From positions 1 through 15,476 of the forward strand of contig JADIND010000148.1 in assembly GCA_017694215.1 (NCBI GenBank): 15,476 nt of DNA. The letters run 5' to 3'. Numbering within the stretch: position 1 is the stretch's first letter; each line of letters starts with the position of its first letter. Positions 7,547 to 13,715 of this stretch are shown in pieces. The DNA comes from Candidatus Scatousia excrementipullorum. Its GTDB lineage: Bacteria > Cyanobacteriota > Vampirovibrionia > Gastranaerophilales > Gastranaerophilaceae. The notes beneath the pieces are model-generated. The model did no database searches, had not been told where the DNA came from, and saw only the letters and a program-made list of their open reading frames with translations. A program made the translations under genes and the position numbers.

Positions 7547-8338
7547 TTATTGCGGACGTTTCGGCGGTTTGTTATTTAAAAAGAACTTTCGCATCTCTTC
7601 ATTAATTGAAACATTTTGGAGTGCCATATGGTATTTTCTTAAAAGAGCTATATTTTCCTGTTCCTCCAGCAAATCACGTTTCGGAATTTTTATGGAATTT
7701 TTCACTTTTTCAAATTCACCGGGTGTGTCTCTGTGCATTACCTTATAAATAATATCATCAATGTTGCTTCCGCCCATTTGATACTTTGAAGCTATTTCTT
7801 CCGTAGTGGCACCTTGTGGAAGGTTATAAAGCCAGTTCACAGTCAGAACATCCCCTGCAGAAACCTTATGAACTCCTCGCTGGTGAGGTGTGTACATGAT
7901 ATCCGTTTTATACGGACTGTGCCCCAATCCAATGGCATGACCTATTTCATGCAGAATAGTATGATAAACTTCATTTTCATCTGCATAATCTCCGTGTACA
8001 AGACCGTCGGACAATCCTATTGAAACTTCGGCACCAAAGAGTCTGTTCGCATTATCATATGAAAAATAGCAGTGTCCAAGAGCTTTTCTTTCCACTCTTT
8101 TCCAGTCAACGTTAACATTAGATTCCAGAAGAGTCTGAACCACCGTAAAGGATACTTTTCCTTTTGTTGCAGTTTGCCATTCATTCATGGCACGCTTTAC
8201 CATATCACGGTATTTGTAATCCTGTCCCTGCTTTGAGTAAAACTTCATAGGAGCAATAAAAACTTTGAGCGGCATATATGTCCATCTCATAAGCTTTCCG
8301 TTTTTTAAAGATTGTGAAACATACGTTTTACTCTGCAT
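7547..8338 (-). CDS. Matrixin-type zinc metalloprotease without signal peptide
   Basis: The protein has the metzincin zinc site HEIGHAIGLGH (130-140: three His ligands and catalytic Glu131) followed by a Met-turn (DIMY, Met149). An HGD segment (115-117) sits where matrixins bind the structural zinc. RWTYMPLKVFI (18-28) resembles the opening strand of matrixin catalytic domains. The C-terminal 100 residues are helical and charged, ending in Pro/Lys. The frame opens further upstream to a GTG at 8371. I chose the ATG at 8338 because the longer form would contain the likely promoter, and that promoter would start transcription exactly on this ATG. Neither start has a Shine-Dalgarno sequence. Neither gives a signal peptide, unusual for a family normally secreted, so the enzyme is either cytoplasmic or exported another way. 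The substrate is unknown. Confidence 0.88.
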   Translation of the reverse strand: MQSKTYVSQSLKNGKLMRWTYMPLKVFIAPMKFYSKQGQDYKYRDMVKRAMNEWQTATKGKVSFTVVQTLLESNVNVDWKRVERKALGHCYFSYDNANRLFGAEVSIGLSDGLVHGDYADENEVYHTILHEIGHAIGLGHSPYKTDIMYTPHQRGVHKVSAGDVLTVNWLYNLPQGATTEEIASKYQMGGSNIDDIIYKVMHRDTPGEFEKVKNSIKIPKRDLLEEQENIALLRKYHMALQNVSINEEMRKFFLNNKPPKRPQ

Positions 8339-8354
8339 ATTTTTATTGTATAAT
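8327..8354 (+). promoter_or_regulatory. Promoter of ybaB-recR
   Basis: A perfect TATAAT (8349-8354) is preceded 16 bases upstream by TTTACT (8327-8332). Transcription would start near 8361, giving a leader of about 56 bases with AAGGAGG. The -10 overlaps the -10 of the oppositely directed matrixin promoter. Confidence 0.5.
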
Positions 8355-8373
8355 AAAAAGTACGACAACACAA
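8345..8373 (-). promoter_or_regulatory. Matrixin gene promoter overlapping the ybaB promoter
   Basis: On the minus strand, TTGTGT (8373-8368) and TACAAT (8350-8345) are 17 bases apart. The predicted start, seven bases past the -10, is 8338, the ATG chosen for the matrixin. Its -10 shares two bases (8349-8350) with the plus-strand TATAAT and the rest abuts it. Confidence 0.45.
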
Positions 8374-8416
8374 AAGTCTTAACATGTTATTTTTACAGAC
8401 TAAGGAGGATATGTAG

Positions 8417-8734
8417 ATGAATATTATGCAAATCATGAAACAGGCTCAAAATGTGCAGGCAAAACTAAAAGCTTCACAGGAAGAACTTGCTAAAATGGAA
8501 TTAGTTGGGGAAGCCGGCGGCGGTGCCGTTAAAGTTACAAATGACGGTCAGGGTAAGTTTAAATCAATTAAGCTGGATGCTTCCGCATTGAATATCAGTG
8601 CCGATGTTGCTGAAGAGCTTGAAGATTTAATTTCTGTTGCTATGAAACAAGCCGGAGATAAAGCTTCTAAAGAAATGGAATCAAAAATGAAAGCTGCTAC
8701 CGGCGGTTTAAACATTCCGGGACTTAATTTCTAA
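8417..8734 (+). CDS. ybaB: YbaB/EbfC family nucleoid-associated protein
   Basis: The 105-residue protein is a member of the YbaB/EbfC family, small dimeric DNA-binding proteins that coat the nucleoid and are usually encoded just before recR. The N-terminal helix (MKQAQNVQAKLKASQEELAK) and the conserved Gly-rich turn and strand (GEAGGGAVKVTNDGQGK, about 32-48) are typical, and a Met/Gly-rich tail follows (GGLNIPGLNF). The length is normal for the family. The ATG is set by a strong AAGGAGG (8402-8408) eight bases upstream. The stop codon overlaps the recR start (TAATG), so the two genes are translated together. The upstream dnaX often found with this pair is absent; the gene instead diverges from a protease gene. 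Confidence 0.95.
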   Translation: MNIMQIMKQAQNVQAKLKASQEELAKMELVGEAGGGAVKVTNDGQGKFKSIKLDASALNISADVAEELEDLISVAMKQAGDKASKEMESKMKAATGGLNIPGLNF

Positions 8735-9330
8735 TGATTTATCCTAAATCTATTGCGACATTAATAGAGCATTTCCAAAAATTCCCGTCTGTCGGACCTA
8801 AATCTGCACAGCGTATGGCTTTTTATCTTCTTAGAATGCCGATGTCGGAAGTTCAAAAATTTGCACAGAGTATTGTTGAAGCTAAGGAAAACACCCGTAC
8901 ATGCGAGATTTGTTTTAACCTTTCTTCAACAAGTCCGTGTGAAATTTGTCAGTCTCAAAAACGGGATCGCTCTACTATTTGTGTTGTTGCAGAGACAAAG
9001 GATTTAATCGCAATAGAAAAAACCAATGAATATAAAGGCTTGTATCATGTTTTGCAGGGCTTAATTTCCCCTATGGATGGCATTGGAGCTGATGATATAC
9101 GAATTAAGGAACTGCTTACCCGTTTAACCAATGAGGAGGTTAAAGAGGTTATTCTTGCATTGAGTCCTTCTGTTGAGGGTGAAGCTACAAGCCTTTATTT
9201 AAGTAAACTTATAAAGCCGTTCGGGATAAAAATTTCTCGTATAGCATTCGGGCTTCCTGTCGGTGCTGATTTAGAGTATGCAGATGAGATAACTATTGCC
9301 CGTGCTATTGAGGGCAGGCACGAAATCTAA
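8734..9330 (+). CDS. recR: Recombination mediator protein RecR
   Basis: RecR works with RecF and RecO to load RecA onto single-stranded gaps during recombinational repair. The 198-residue protein is full length. An N-terminal helix-hairpin-helix (FQKFPSVGPKSAQRMAFYLL, 14-33) is followed by a four-cysteine zinc site (Cys57, 60, 69, 72) and a Toprim domain (about 80-175), which holds the conserved SPSVEGEAT segment (144-152). The C-terminal part (GLPVGADLEYADE) is also conserved. The ATG overlaps the ybaB stop by one base and has no Shine-Dalgarno sequence of its own, so translation probably depends on coupling to ybaB. Confidence 0.97.
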   Translation: MIYPKSIATLIEHFQKFPSVGPKSAQRMAFYLLRMPMSEVQKFAQSIVEAKENTRTCEICFNLSSTSPCEICQSQKRDRSTICVVAETKDLIAIEKTNEYKGLYHVLQGLISPMDGIGADDIRIKELLTRLTNEEVKEVILALSPSVEGEATSLYLSKLIKPFGIKISRIAFGLPVGADLEYADEITIARAIEGRHEI

Positions 9331-9365
9331 ATTTTTAGTATGACATTGCAACTATACTTGAGCTT

Positions 9366-9381
9366 AAAATTCATGAACTTT
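9366..9381. repeat. Imperfect palindrome upstream of the OppF-type gene
   Basis: The 16-bp sequence AAAATTCATGAACTTT is symmetrical about TCATGA with one mismatched pair. It ends at the first base of the upstream -35 box (TTGAAT, 9381-9386). Its position suits an operator, but it is short and AT-rich, so chance is possible. Confidence 0.3.
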
Positions 9382-9409
9382 TGAATATTGAATAGCCTTT
9401 TTATATAAT
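9381..9409 (+). promoter_or_regulatory. Upstream promoter of the OppF-type gene
   Basis: TTGAAT (9381-9386) and a perfect TATAAT (9404-9409) are 17 bases apart. The transcript would start near 9416 and have a 28-base leader without a Shine-Dalgarno sequence. Confidence 0.6.
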
Positions 9410-9437
9410 TGCTTTTATACTGGTGTTAAGTTAAAAT
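9409..9437 (+). promoter_or_regulatory. Second promoter, start predicted on the ATG
   Basis: TTGCTT (9409-9414) and TAAAAT (9432-9437) are also 17 bases apart. Seven bases past the -10 is 9444, the A of the ATG, so this promoter would make a leaderless mRNA. Its -35 begins on the last base of the upstream -10, so polymerase could not occupy both at once. Confidence 0.45.
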
Positions 9438-9443
9438 TTTTGT

Positions 9444-10403
9444 ATGGTTAATTTATTGGAAATAAAAGATTTGTATGTTGAATATAAATCAGATAAAGGA
9501 GTATTTGGCGGAGTACAGACCATACATGCCGTAAACGGAGTTTCACTTGAGGTTAAAAAAGGTGAAATCCTTGCCATTGCAGGTGAATCAGGCTGCGGCA
9601 AGTCAACTCTTGCCAAAACCATTATAAGGTTAGAAAATGCAAAGTCAGGCGGGATAATTTTTGAAAATAAAAATGTTCTGAATATGAATAAAAAAGAACT
9701 TAAAAATTATCGCAAAAATGCACAGATGGTTTTTCAAAACCCGTATGCAAGCCTGAATCCGAAAATGAAAATTTACGATATTCTTAAAGAACCGCTAAAG
9801 ATAAATACGGATTTATCCGATAGTGAAATTCAGCGGGTAATAAAAGAAAAAATTGCACAGGTAGGGTTAAGTGAAGAATGTCTGAATTTGTATCCTCATG
9901 AATTTTCAGGCGGTCAAAGACAACGAATTGCCATTGCAAGAGCATTGGTTCTTAGCCCTGAATTTGTTCTTGCTGATGAGCCGGTTAGTGCTTTGGATGT
10001 TAGTATTCAGGCTCAGATTATTAACTTACTTAGGGATTTAAAAGAAAATTATAATTTAACCATTGTTCTGATAACCCATGATATGAGTGTCATAAAATAT
10101 CTTGCCGACAGAGTTGCCATAATGTATCTCGGTGAAATTGTTGAAATCGGAACAACCGATGAAATTTTTAATTCTCCTAAACACCCTTATACTCAAGCCT
10201 TGTTAAGTGCAGTGCCGCAACTTTCTCCAAGCAGACAGCAAAGAATTTTGTTAAGCGGAGATTTACCTTCTCCTGCAAATCTTCCGGACGGCTGTAAATT
10301 TCATACCAGATGTCCGCAGTGTTTTGACAGATGTCCTAAAGAAGCACCTGAGGACATAAAAATTTCTGATTCCCATATTGTAAAATGTTTTCTATGTGAG
10401 TAG
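9444..10403 (+). CDS. OppF/DppF-type peptide ABC transporter ATP-binding protein
   Basis: The 319-residue protein is one of the two ATPases of an oligopeptide or dipeptide importer. Walker A GESGCGKS (47-54), the Q-loop (Gln98), signature SGGQR (155-159), Walker B FVLADE (174-179), D-loop (SALD) and switch His212 are all intact. After the ATPase comes the oligopeptide/dipeptide C-terminal domain opening with HPYTQALLSAVP (247-258). It carries a cysteine cluster (Cys284, 290, 293, 297, with further Cys315 and 318), a known feature of this subfamily that may hold an iron-sulfur cluster. The N-terminus (LLEIKDLYVEY) fits the family, so the ATG at 9444 is probably right even though it lacks a Shine-Dalgarno sequence. 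The partner ATPase, permeases and binding protein are not adjacent, so it must work with subunits encoded elsewhere. OppF and DppF cannot be told apart here. Confidence 0.93.
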   Translation: MVNLLEIKDLYVEYKSDKGVFGGVQTIHAVNGVSLEVKKGEILAIAGESGCGKSTLAKTIIRLENAKSGGIIFENKNVLNMNKKELKNYRKNAQMVFQNPYASLNPKMKIYDILKEPLKINTDLSDSEIQRVIKEKIAQVGLSEECLNLYPHEFSGGQRQRIAIARALVLSPEFVLADEPVSALDVSIQAQIINLLRDLKENYNLTIVLITHDMSVIKYLADRVAIMYLGEIVEIGTTDEIFNSPKHPYTQALLSAVPQLSPSRQQRILLSGDLPSPANLPDGCKFHTRCPQCFDRCPKEAPEDIKISDSHIVKCFLCE

Positions 10404-10439
10404 CAAAAAAATATATTTGCAGTTTTTAATATTTTCATA

Positions 10440-11228
10440 ATGTATTATGAAGTAACCAAAACAGTAAAATTACCTCTGAATGTAGTAAAAGGTTCTGTAA
10501 AACAGCGTGCTGCAAAGGCTGAAAATATGTTTTTCGACTTTTGTAAGAATATTTCACTGAATATAAGTAATAATGACAGGCTTAGTATTGCTGTTATAAA
10601 AGACTGTTTTCAGCGTACGCTGCCATCAAAAGTTTATATTCAGTTTTCTGATATAGGGAAAAAGTTCTATGACGGCGACTGCCGTTATGACGGTTTTACT
10701 GGTTATATGGTAAGAGGTAAAAACAGAAAAGTTGTCGGATATAACATTTTTTTGCCTCTGGATGAATCAAAAAAGAACTTGGAATTGAAACATCTTGATA
10801 TTTTGTTTCACGAATTACAGCATGTTTATGACTATATTACCAATCCAAAAACTTTTTCCAGAGGTTTTTATGTGCCTAAAAGACTCCAAAATTTTTATAA
10901 TGAAAAAATTTATCCTAAGGACGCTGTTAAATTAGATAAACTTGAAACACGAATTCAAAACCAAATAAAAAGAATCCCGTATTACAAGCGAATTGACTTT
11001 CTGCAAGAAGTGAGAAATGCACTTCAAAGTGAAATAAATGCATATAAAGCGGAAGAAATATATTCCGTATTTTCATTAATGCATCCGCAGCATATGCCTG
11101 AGAAAAATGTGTTCGGGGCTGTTGAGTACTTTAAGTTTCAGGAAAAACTTGCTATTTGTCAAAAAGTTCTGAAAAGGGAACTCCGTGCATTAAGAGAAGA
11201 AAATAAACAATTATTCGGCGGTAAATAA
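10440..11228 (+). CDS. Putative HExxH zinc metallopeptidase, family not recognised
   Basis: The 262-residue protein has no signal peptide or membrane segment. Its clearest feature is LFHELQHVYDY (122-132), an HExxH zincin motif with Glu125 as the likely catalytic base. About 70 residues later SEINAYKAEE (197-206) offers a glutamate that could be the third zinc ligand, the spacing and Ala-Tyr context seen in gluzincin-like peptidases. The N-terminal 90 residues are mixed alpha/beta, and the C-terminal 60 are helical and charged (KRELRALREENK). I cannot name a family. The ATG has no Shine-Dalgarno sequence; a TAATAT at 10427-10432 would start transcription within a base of it. The gene lies 36 bases after the OppF-type gene and 25 before smpB. 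It is the second signal-less HExxH protein in the window, but the two share no obvious similarity outside the motif. Confidence 0.8.
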   Translation: MYYEVTKTVKLPLNVVKGSVKQRAAKAENMFFDFCKNISLNISNNDRLSIAVIKDCFQRTLPSKVYIQFSDIGKKFYDGDCRYDGFTGYMVRGKNRKVVGYNIFLPLDESKKNLELKHLDILFHELQHVYDYITNPKTFSRGFYVPKRLQNFYNEKIYPKDAVKLDKLETRIQNQIKRIPYYKRIDFLQEVRNALQSEINAYKAEEIYSVFSLMHPQHMPEKNVFGAVEYFKFQEKLAICQKVLKRELRALREENKQLFGGK

Positions 11229-11238
11229 ATTCTTTCCG

Positions 11239-11247
11239 TGTTATAAT
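11239..11247 (+). promoter_or_regulatory. Extended -10 promoter of smpB
   Basis: TGtTATAAT is a consensus extended -10 (TATAAT at 11242-11247) without a recognisable -35. Seven bases past it is 11254, the A of the smpB ATG, so the predicted mRNA is leaderless. Confidence 0.55.
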
Positions 11248-11253
11248 CATTTT

Positions 11254-11703
11254 ATGGAACGTAAAGTTATAACAACTAACAGAAAAGCTTTTCACGACTT
11301 CATGATTTTTGATAAATATGAAGCCGGTATAGTGCTGACCGGAACAGAAATTAAATCAATACGAAAAAATGCAATTAACTTAAAAGACAGTTTCTGTAAG
11401 ATTGAAGATAATGAGGTTTTTCTTTATAACTGTCATATTTCGCCATATGAACAGGGCAACAGATTTAACCATAAAGCAGATAGAGTACGCAAACTTCTTT
11501 TAACCAAAAAAGAAATTCTGAAAATGCAGGGTAAAGTCAAAAAAGACGGTTATACCATTGTACCGCTTGAAGTTTATATATTAAAAGGATTTGCAAAGGT
11601 TCAAATCGGGCTTGCAAAAGGTAAAAAACTTCATGATAAACGTGAAGATATTGCCAAAAAAGATCAAAAACGCGAAATGGACAGAGCAGCTAAAAGAGGT
11701 TAA
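11254..11703 (+). CDS. smpB: SsrA-binding protein SmpB
   Basis: SmpB binds tmRNA and brings it to stalled ribosomes, so that the unfinished protein is tagged for degradation and the ribosome is freed. The 149-residue protein shows the family hallmarks: an N-terminal strand (MERKVITTNRKAFHDF), GTEIKSIR (30-37), the HISPYEQGN segment (61-69), the HDKRE box (127-131) and a Lys/Arg-rich C-terminal tail that enters the ribosomal mRNA channel. The start fits the family alignment. No Shine-Dalgarno sequence is present. I see no ssrA (tmRNA) gene in the window. The neighbours, a putative peptidase and accD, show no functional link. Confidence 0.97.
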   Translation: MERKVITTNRKAFHDFMIFDKYEAGIVLTGTEIKSIRKNAINLKDSFCKIEDNEVFLYNCHISPYEQGNRFNHKADRVRKLLLTKKEILKMQGKVKKDGYTIVPLEVYILKGFAKVQIGLAKGKKLHDKREDIAKKDQKREMDRAAKRG

Positions 11704-11720
11704 AAAATATTCTCTTTTTT
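11692..11720 (+). terminator. Possible weak terminator after smpB
   Basis: AAAAGAG (11692-11698) pairs perfectly with CTCTTTT (11712-11718) around a 13-base loop, and the 3' arm runs into a short T tract. The stem is AT-rich and overlaps the last codons of smpB, so termination would be inefficient at best. Confidence 0.35.
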
Positions 11721-11723
11721 GCA

Positions 11724-11736
11724 TTAACTTTGTTAA
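11724..11736. repeat. 13-bp palindrome upstream of the accD promoter
   Basis: TTAACTTTGTTAA is a perfect inverted repeat (TTAAC and GTTAA around TTT). It ends four bases before the accD -35 box, a position suited to a regulator of fatty-acid synthesis. It does not match an operator I know. Confidence 0.3.
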
Positions 11737-11740
11737 CTAT

Positions 11741-11768
11741 TTGCACTGAACTTTTTTCCGTGTATAAT
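11741..11768 (+). promoter_or_regulatory. accD-accA promoter
   Basis: TTGCAC (11741-11746) and a perfect TATAAT (11763-11768) are 16 bases apart. Transcription would start near 11775 with a leader of about 35 bases. The only Shine-Dalgarno-like bases are AGGG (11795-11798), somewhat far from the ATG. Confidence 0.6.
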
Positions 11769-11809
11769 TAATGGGTAATAAGATATATTAGTTTAGGGAT
11801 TTATAAATT

Positions 11810-12676
11810 ATGACTATTCAAGATTGGTTTGAAAAACGTAAAGAGGCACAGATTAAAAGACGCGAATTGGAAGCTCGTGCAGAGGTTGAACAAAACCCGG
11901 ATTTATGGGTTAAATGCGTACACTGTGATGCCCAGCTTTTGAAAGAAGATCTTGCTAATAATGATATGGTTTGTCCTGTTTGTGATTATCATTTCAGAAT
12001 AAATGCAAGGAAAAGAGTTCAGCAGCTTTTTGATGAAGGTTCGTTTGAAGAATTATTTACAAATATAAAACCTACGGATCCTTTGGAATTTGTTGATACC
12101 GAATCATATAAAGCAAGGCTGGAAAAAGCACAGCAGAAAACAAATCTTAATGACGCAGTTATTACAGGAATCGGATGCATAGAAGGACATAAAGTTGCCG
12201 CTGCCGTTATGGATTTTGACTTTATGGGCGGTTCAATGGGCAGTGTGGTCGGAGAAAAAGTAACAAGAATTATTGAAAAGGCTATTGAACAAAGACTGCC
12301 TGTTCTTGCAGTTACATCTTCCGGCGGTGCAAGAATGCAGGAAAGTGCATTGAGTCTTATGCAAATGGCTAAAACCTCATGTGCATGTTCAAGACTGGAT
12401 GACGAAAAGCTTTTATATGTTAACCTGATTACCGAACCTACATTCGGCGGAGTTACGGCCAGTTTTGGAATGCTCGGAGATATTATCGTCGCAGAGCAGG
12501 GTGCAAGAGTTGGTTTCGCAGGCAGAAGAGTTATTGAACAGACTATAAGACAAAAACTTCCTGCAGATTTCCAAACTGCAGAGTACCTTCTTAAATACGG
12601 ACAGGTTGATGTCGTTTCCAAAAGAAAAGATTTGAGAAAAACTCTTGCGAATATTTTTTCAATGCACGGAGTGTAA
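11810..12676 (+). CDS. accD: Acetyl-CoA carboxylase carboxyltransferase subunit beta
   Basis: AccD and AccA together form the carboxyltransferase that moves carboxybiotin's CO2 to acetyl-CoA, making malonyl-CoA for fatty-acid synthesis. The 288-residue protein is full length. The N-terminal zinc ribbon has Cys36, 39, 55 and 58. The crotonase-like fold shows DFMGGSMGSVVGEK (137-150), SSGGARMQE (170-178) and GFAGRRVIEQT (235-245), all typical. The ATG opens MTIQDWFEKRK, the usual AccD start. accA follows after 30 bases on the same transcript. The promoter with its flanking palindrome lies just upstream. The biotin carrier and carboxylase genes (accB, accC) are not in the window. Confidence 0.98.
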   Translation: MTIQDWFEKRKEAQIKRRELEARAEVEQNPDLWVKCVHCDAQLLKEDLANNDMVCPVCDYHFRINARKRVQQLFDEGSFEELFTNIKPTDPLEFVDTESYKARLEKAQQKTNLNDAVITGIGCIEGHKVAAAVMDFDFMGGSMGSVVGEKVTRIIEKAIEQRLPVLAVTSSGGARMQESALSLMQMAKTSCACSRLDDEKLLYVNLITEPTFGGVTASFGMLGDIIVAEQGARVGFAGRRVIEQTIRQKLPADFQTAEYLLKYGQVDVVSKRKDLRKTLANIFSMHGV

Positions 12677-12706
12677 AAGAGATATTACATTATAAAAGGA
12701 TACAAT

Positions 12707-13666
12707 ATGAGTAATACAATATTGGATTTTGAAAAACCGATTATGGAAATACAGGAAAAAATTGAAGAATTGAAAAAAATAAGTGTGGAGTCCGGCATGG
12801 ATTTAAATAAAGAAATTGAAACTTTTGAGCAGCAGGCGGATGATTATAAGAAAGAATTGTATTCTAATCTGAAACCATCTCAAAAATTGCAGATTGCACG
12901 TCATCCTGAAAGACCTAACTTTCTTGATTATGTAAATCATATGTGTACGGATTTTGTTGAACTTCACGGCGACAGAACCGGTATGGATGACAGAGCGATT
13001 ATCGGCGGTCTGGCTAAAATTGACGGGAAACCTGTCATGATTATAGGAACGATGAAGGGTAAATCTACTAAAGAGAACCTTGAGTATAATTTTGGTATGC
13101 CGCAGCCGCAAGGTTACAGAAAGGCTTTAAGACTCTTTAAACATGCAAGTAAGTTTAATATTCCGATAATTACATTGATTGATACTCCGGGAGCTTATCC
13201 CGGTATTAGTGCCGAAGAAACAGGACAGGGCGGTGCGATTGCCGTAAACCTCAGAGATATGGCAAAATTAGAAGTTCCGGTTATTGCCATTGTAACTGGG
13301 GAAGGTTGTTCCGGAGGTGCTTTAGGACTTGCTGTTGCTGATAAAGTATTTTTACTTGAACATGCTTATTATACAGTTATTTCTCCGGAAGGCTGTGCCT
13401 CTATCCTCTGGCGTGATGCTTCCCGTGCCGGAGATGCCGCGGAAGCTTTGAAGATTACGGCTCCGGATTTGATGAAGTTCAATATTATTGATGGTGAAAT
13501 TAAAGAGCCAGTTGGTGGTGCACATAAAGATTATGAACTTATCAGTGCTAATATGAAGAAGGCAATTTTAGAAAGCCTTGATGAACTGGCAAATCTTTCT
13601 GTTGCAGATTTGAAAAACAGAAGATATGAAAAGTTCAGAAAAATGGGAGCCTTTATTGAGAATTAG
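12707..13666 (+). CDS. accA: Acetyl-CoA carboxylase carboxyltransferase subunit alpha
   Basis: AccA is the partner of AccD in the carboxyltransferase half of acetyl-CoA carboxylase. The 319-residue protein has the normal length. An N-terminal helical region (about 1-60) precedes RPNFLDYV (69-76) and FVELHGDR (83-90), then the active-site segments IDTPGAYPG (158-166), GEGCSGGAL (198-206, with Cys where many homologues have Gly) and SPEGCASILW (226-235). The C-terminus (RRYEKFRKMG) is also typical. AAGGA (12696-12700) lies six bases before the ATG. It is co-transcribed with accD. Its TAG stop is followed at once by a strong hairpin that probably ends most accDA transcripts. Confidence 0.98.
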   Translation: MSNTILDFEKPIMEIQEKIEELKKISVESGMDLNKEIETFEQQADDYKKELYSNLKPSQKLQIARHPERPNFLDYVNHMCTDFVELHGDRTGMDDRAIIGGLAKIDGKPVMIIGTMKGKSTKENLEYNFGMPQPQGYRKALRLFKHASKFNIPIITLIDTPGAYPGISAEETGQGGAIAVNLRDMAKLEVPVIAIVTGEGCSGGALGLAVADKVFLLEHAYYTVISPEGCASILWRDASRAGDAAEALKITAPDLMKFNIIDGEIKEPVGGAHKDYELISANMKKAILESLDELANLSVADLKNRRYEKFRKMGAFIEN

Positions 13667-13695
13667 AAATAAGCCCTCTCAATGAGGGCTTATTT
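13667..13695 (+). terminator. Strong hairpin between accA and prmA
   Basis: A perfect 12-bp stem (AAATAAGCCCTC with GAGGGCTTATTT) around a 5-base loop begins directly after the accA stop codon. The 3' arm ends in TTATTT, followed by AGTTTAATT. It has the form of a rho-independent terminator, and the symmetrical ends could act on either strand. The U tract is interrupted, so some read-through into prmA is likely. Confidence 0.8.
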
Positions 13696-13715
13696 AGTTT
13701 AATTATGGAGTATTA

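Noticed and set aside
7547..8371. Full-length matrixin start at GTG 8371
   Set aside because: Possible, but the extra 11 codons contain the likely promoter -10, have no Shine-Dalgarno sequence and add no recognisable protein feature, so the ATG at 8338 was preferred.
9339..9360. Hairpin after recR (AGTAT with ATACT)
   Set aside because: The stem is only 5 bp with a long loop and no T tract, so it is not a credible terminator.
11776..11790. TAATA-AGATA-TATTA inverted repeat at the accD transcription start
   Set aside because: It is a pure A/T 5-bp repeat in an AT-rich leader, easily due to chance and too weak to be a riboswitch or attenuator.
12019..12621. A 200-residue open frame on the minus strand inside accD
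   Set aside because: It lies wholly antisense to a well-conserved gene, has no Shine-Dalgarno sequence or promoter of note, and its translation is low-complexity Ser/Ile/Pro typical of a shadow frame.
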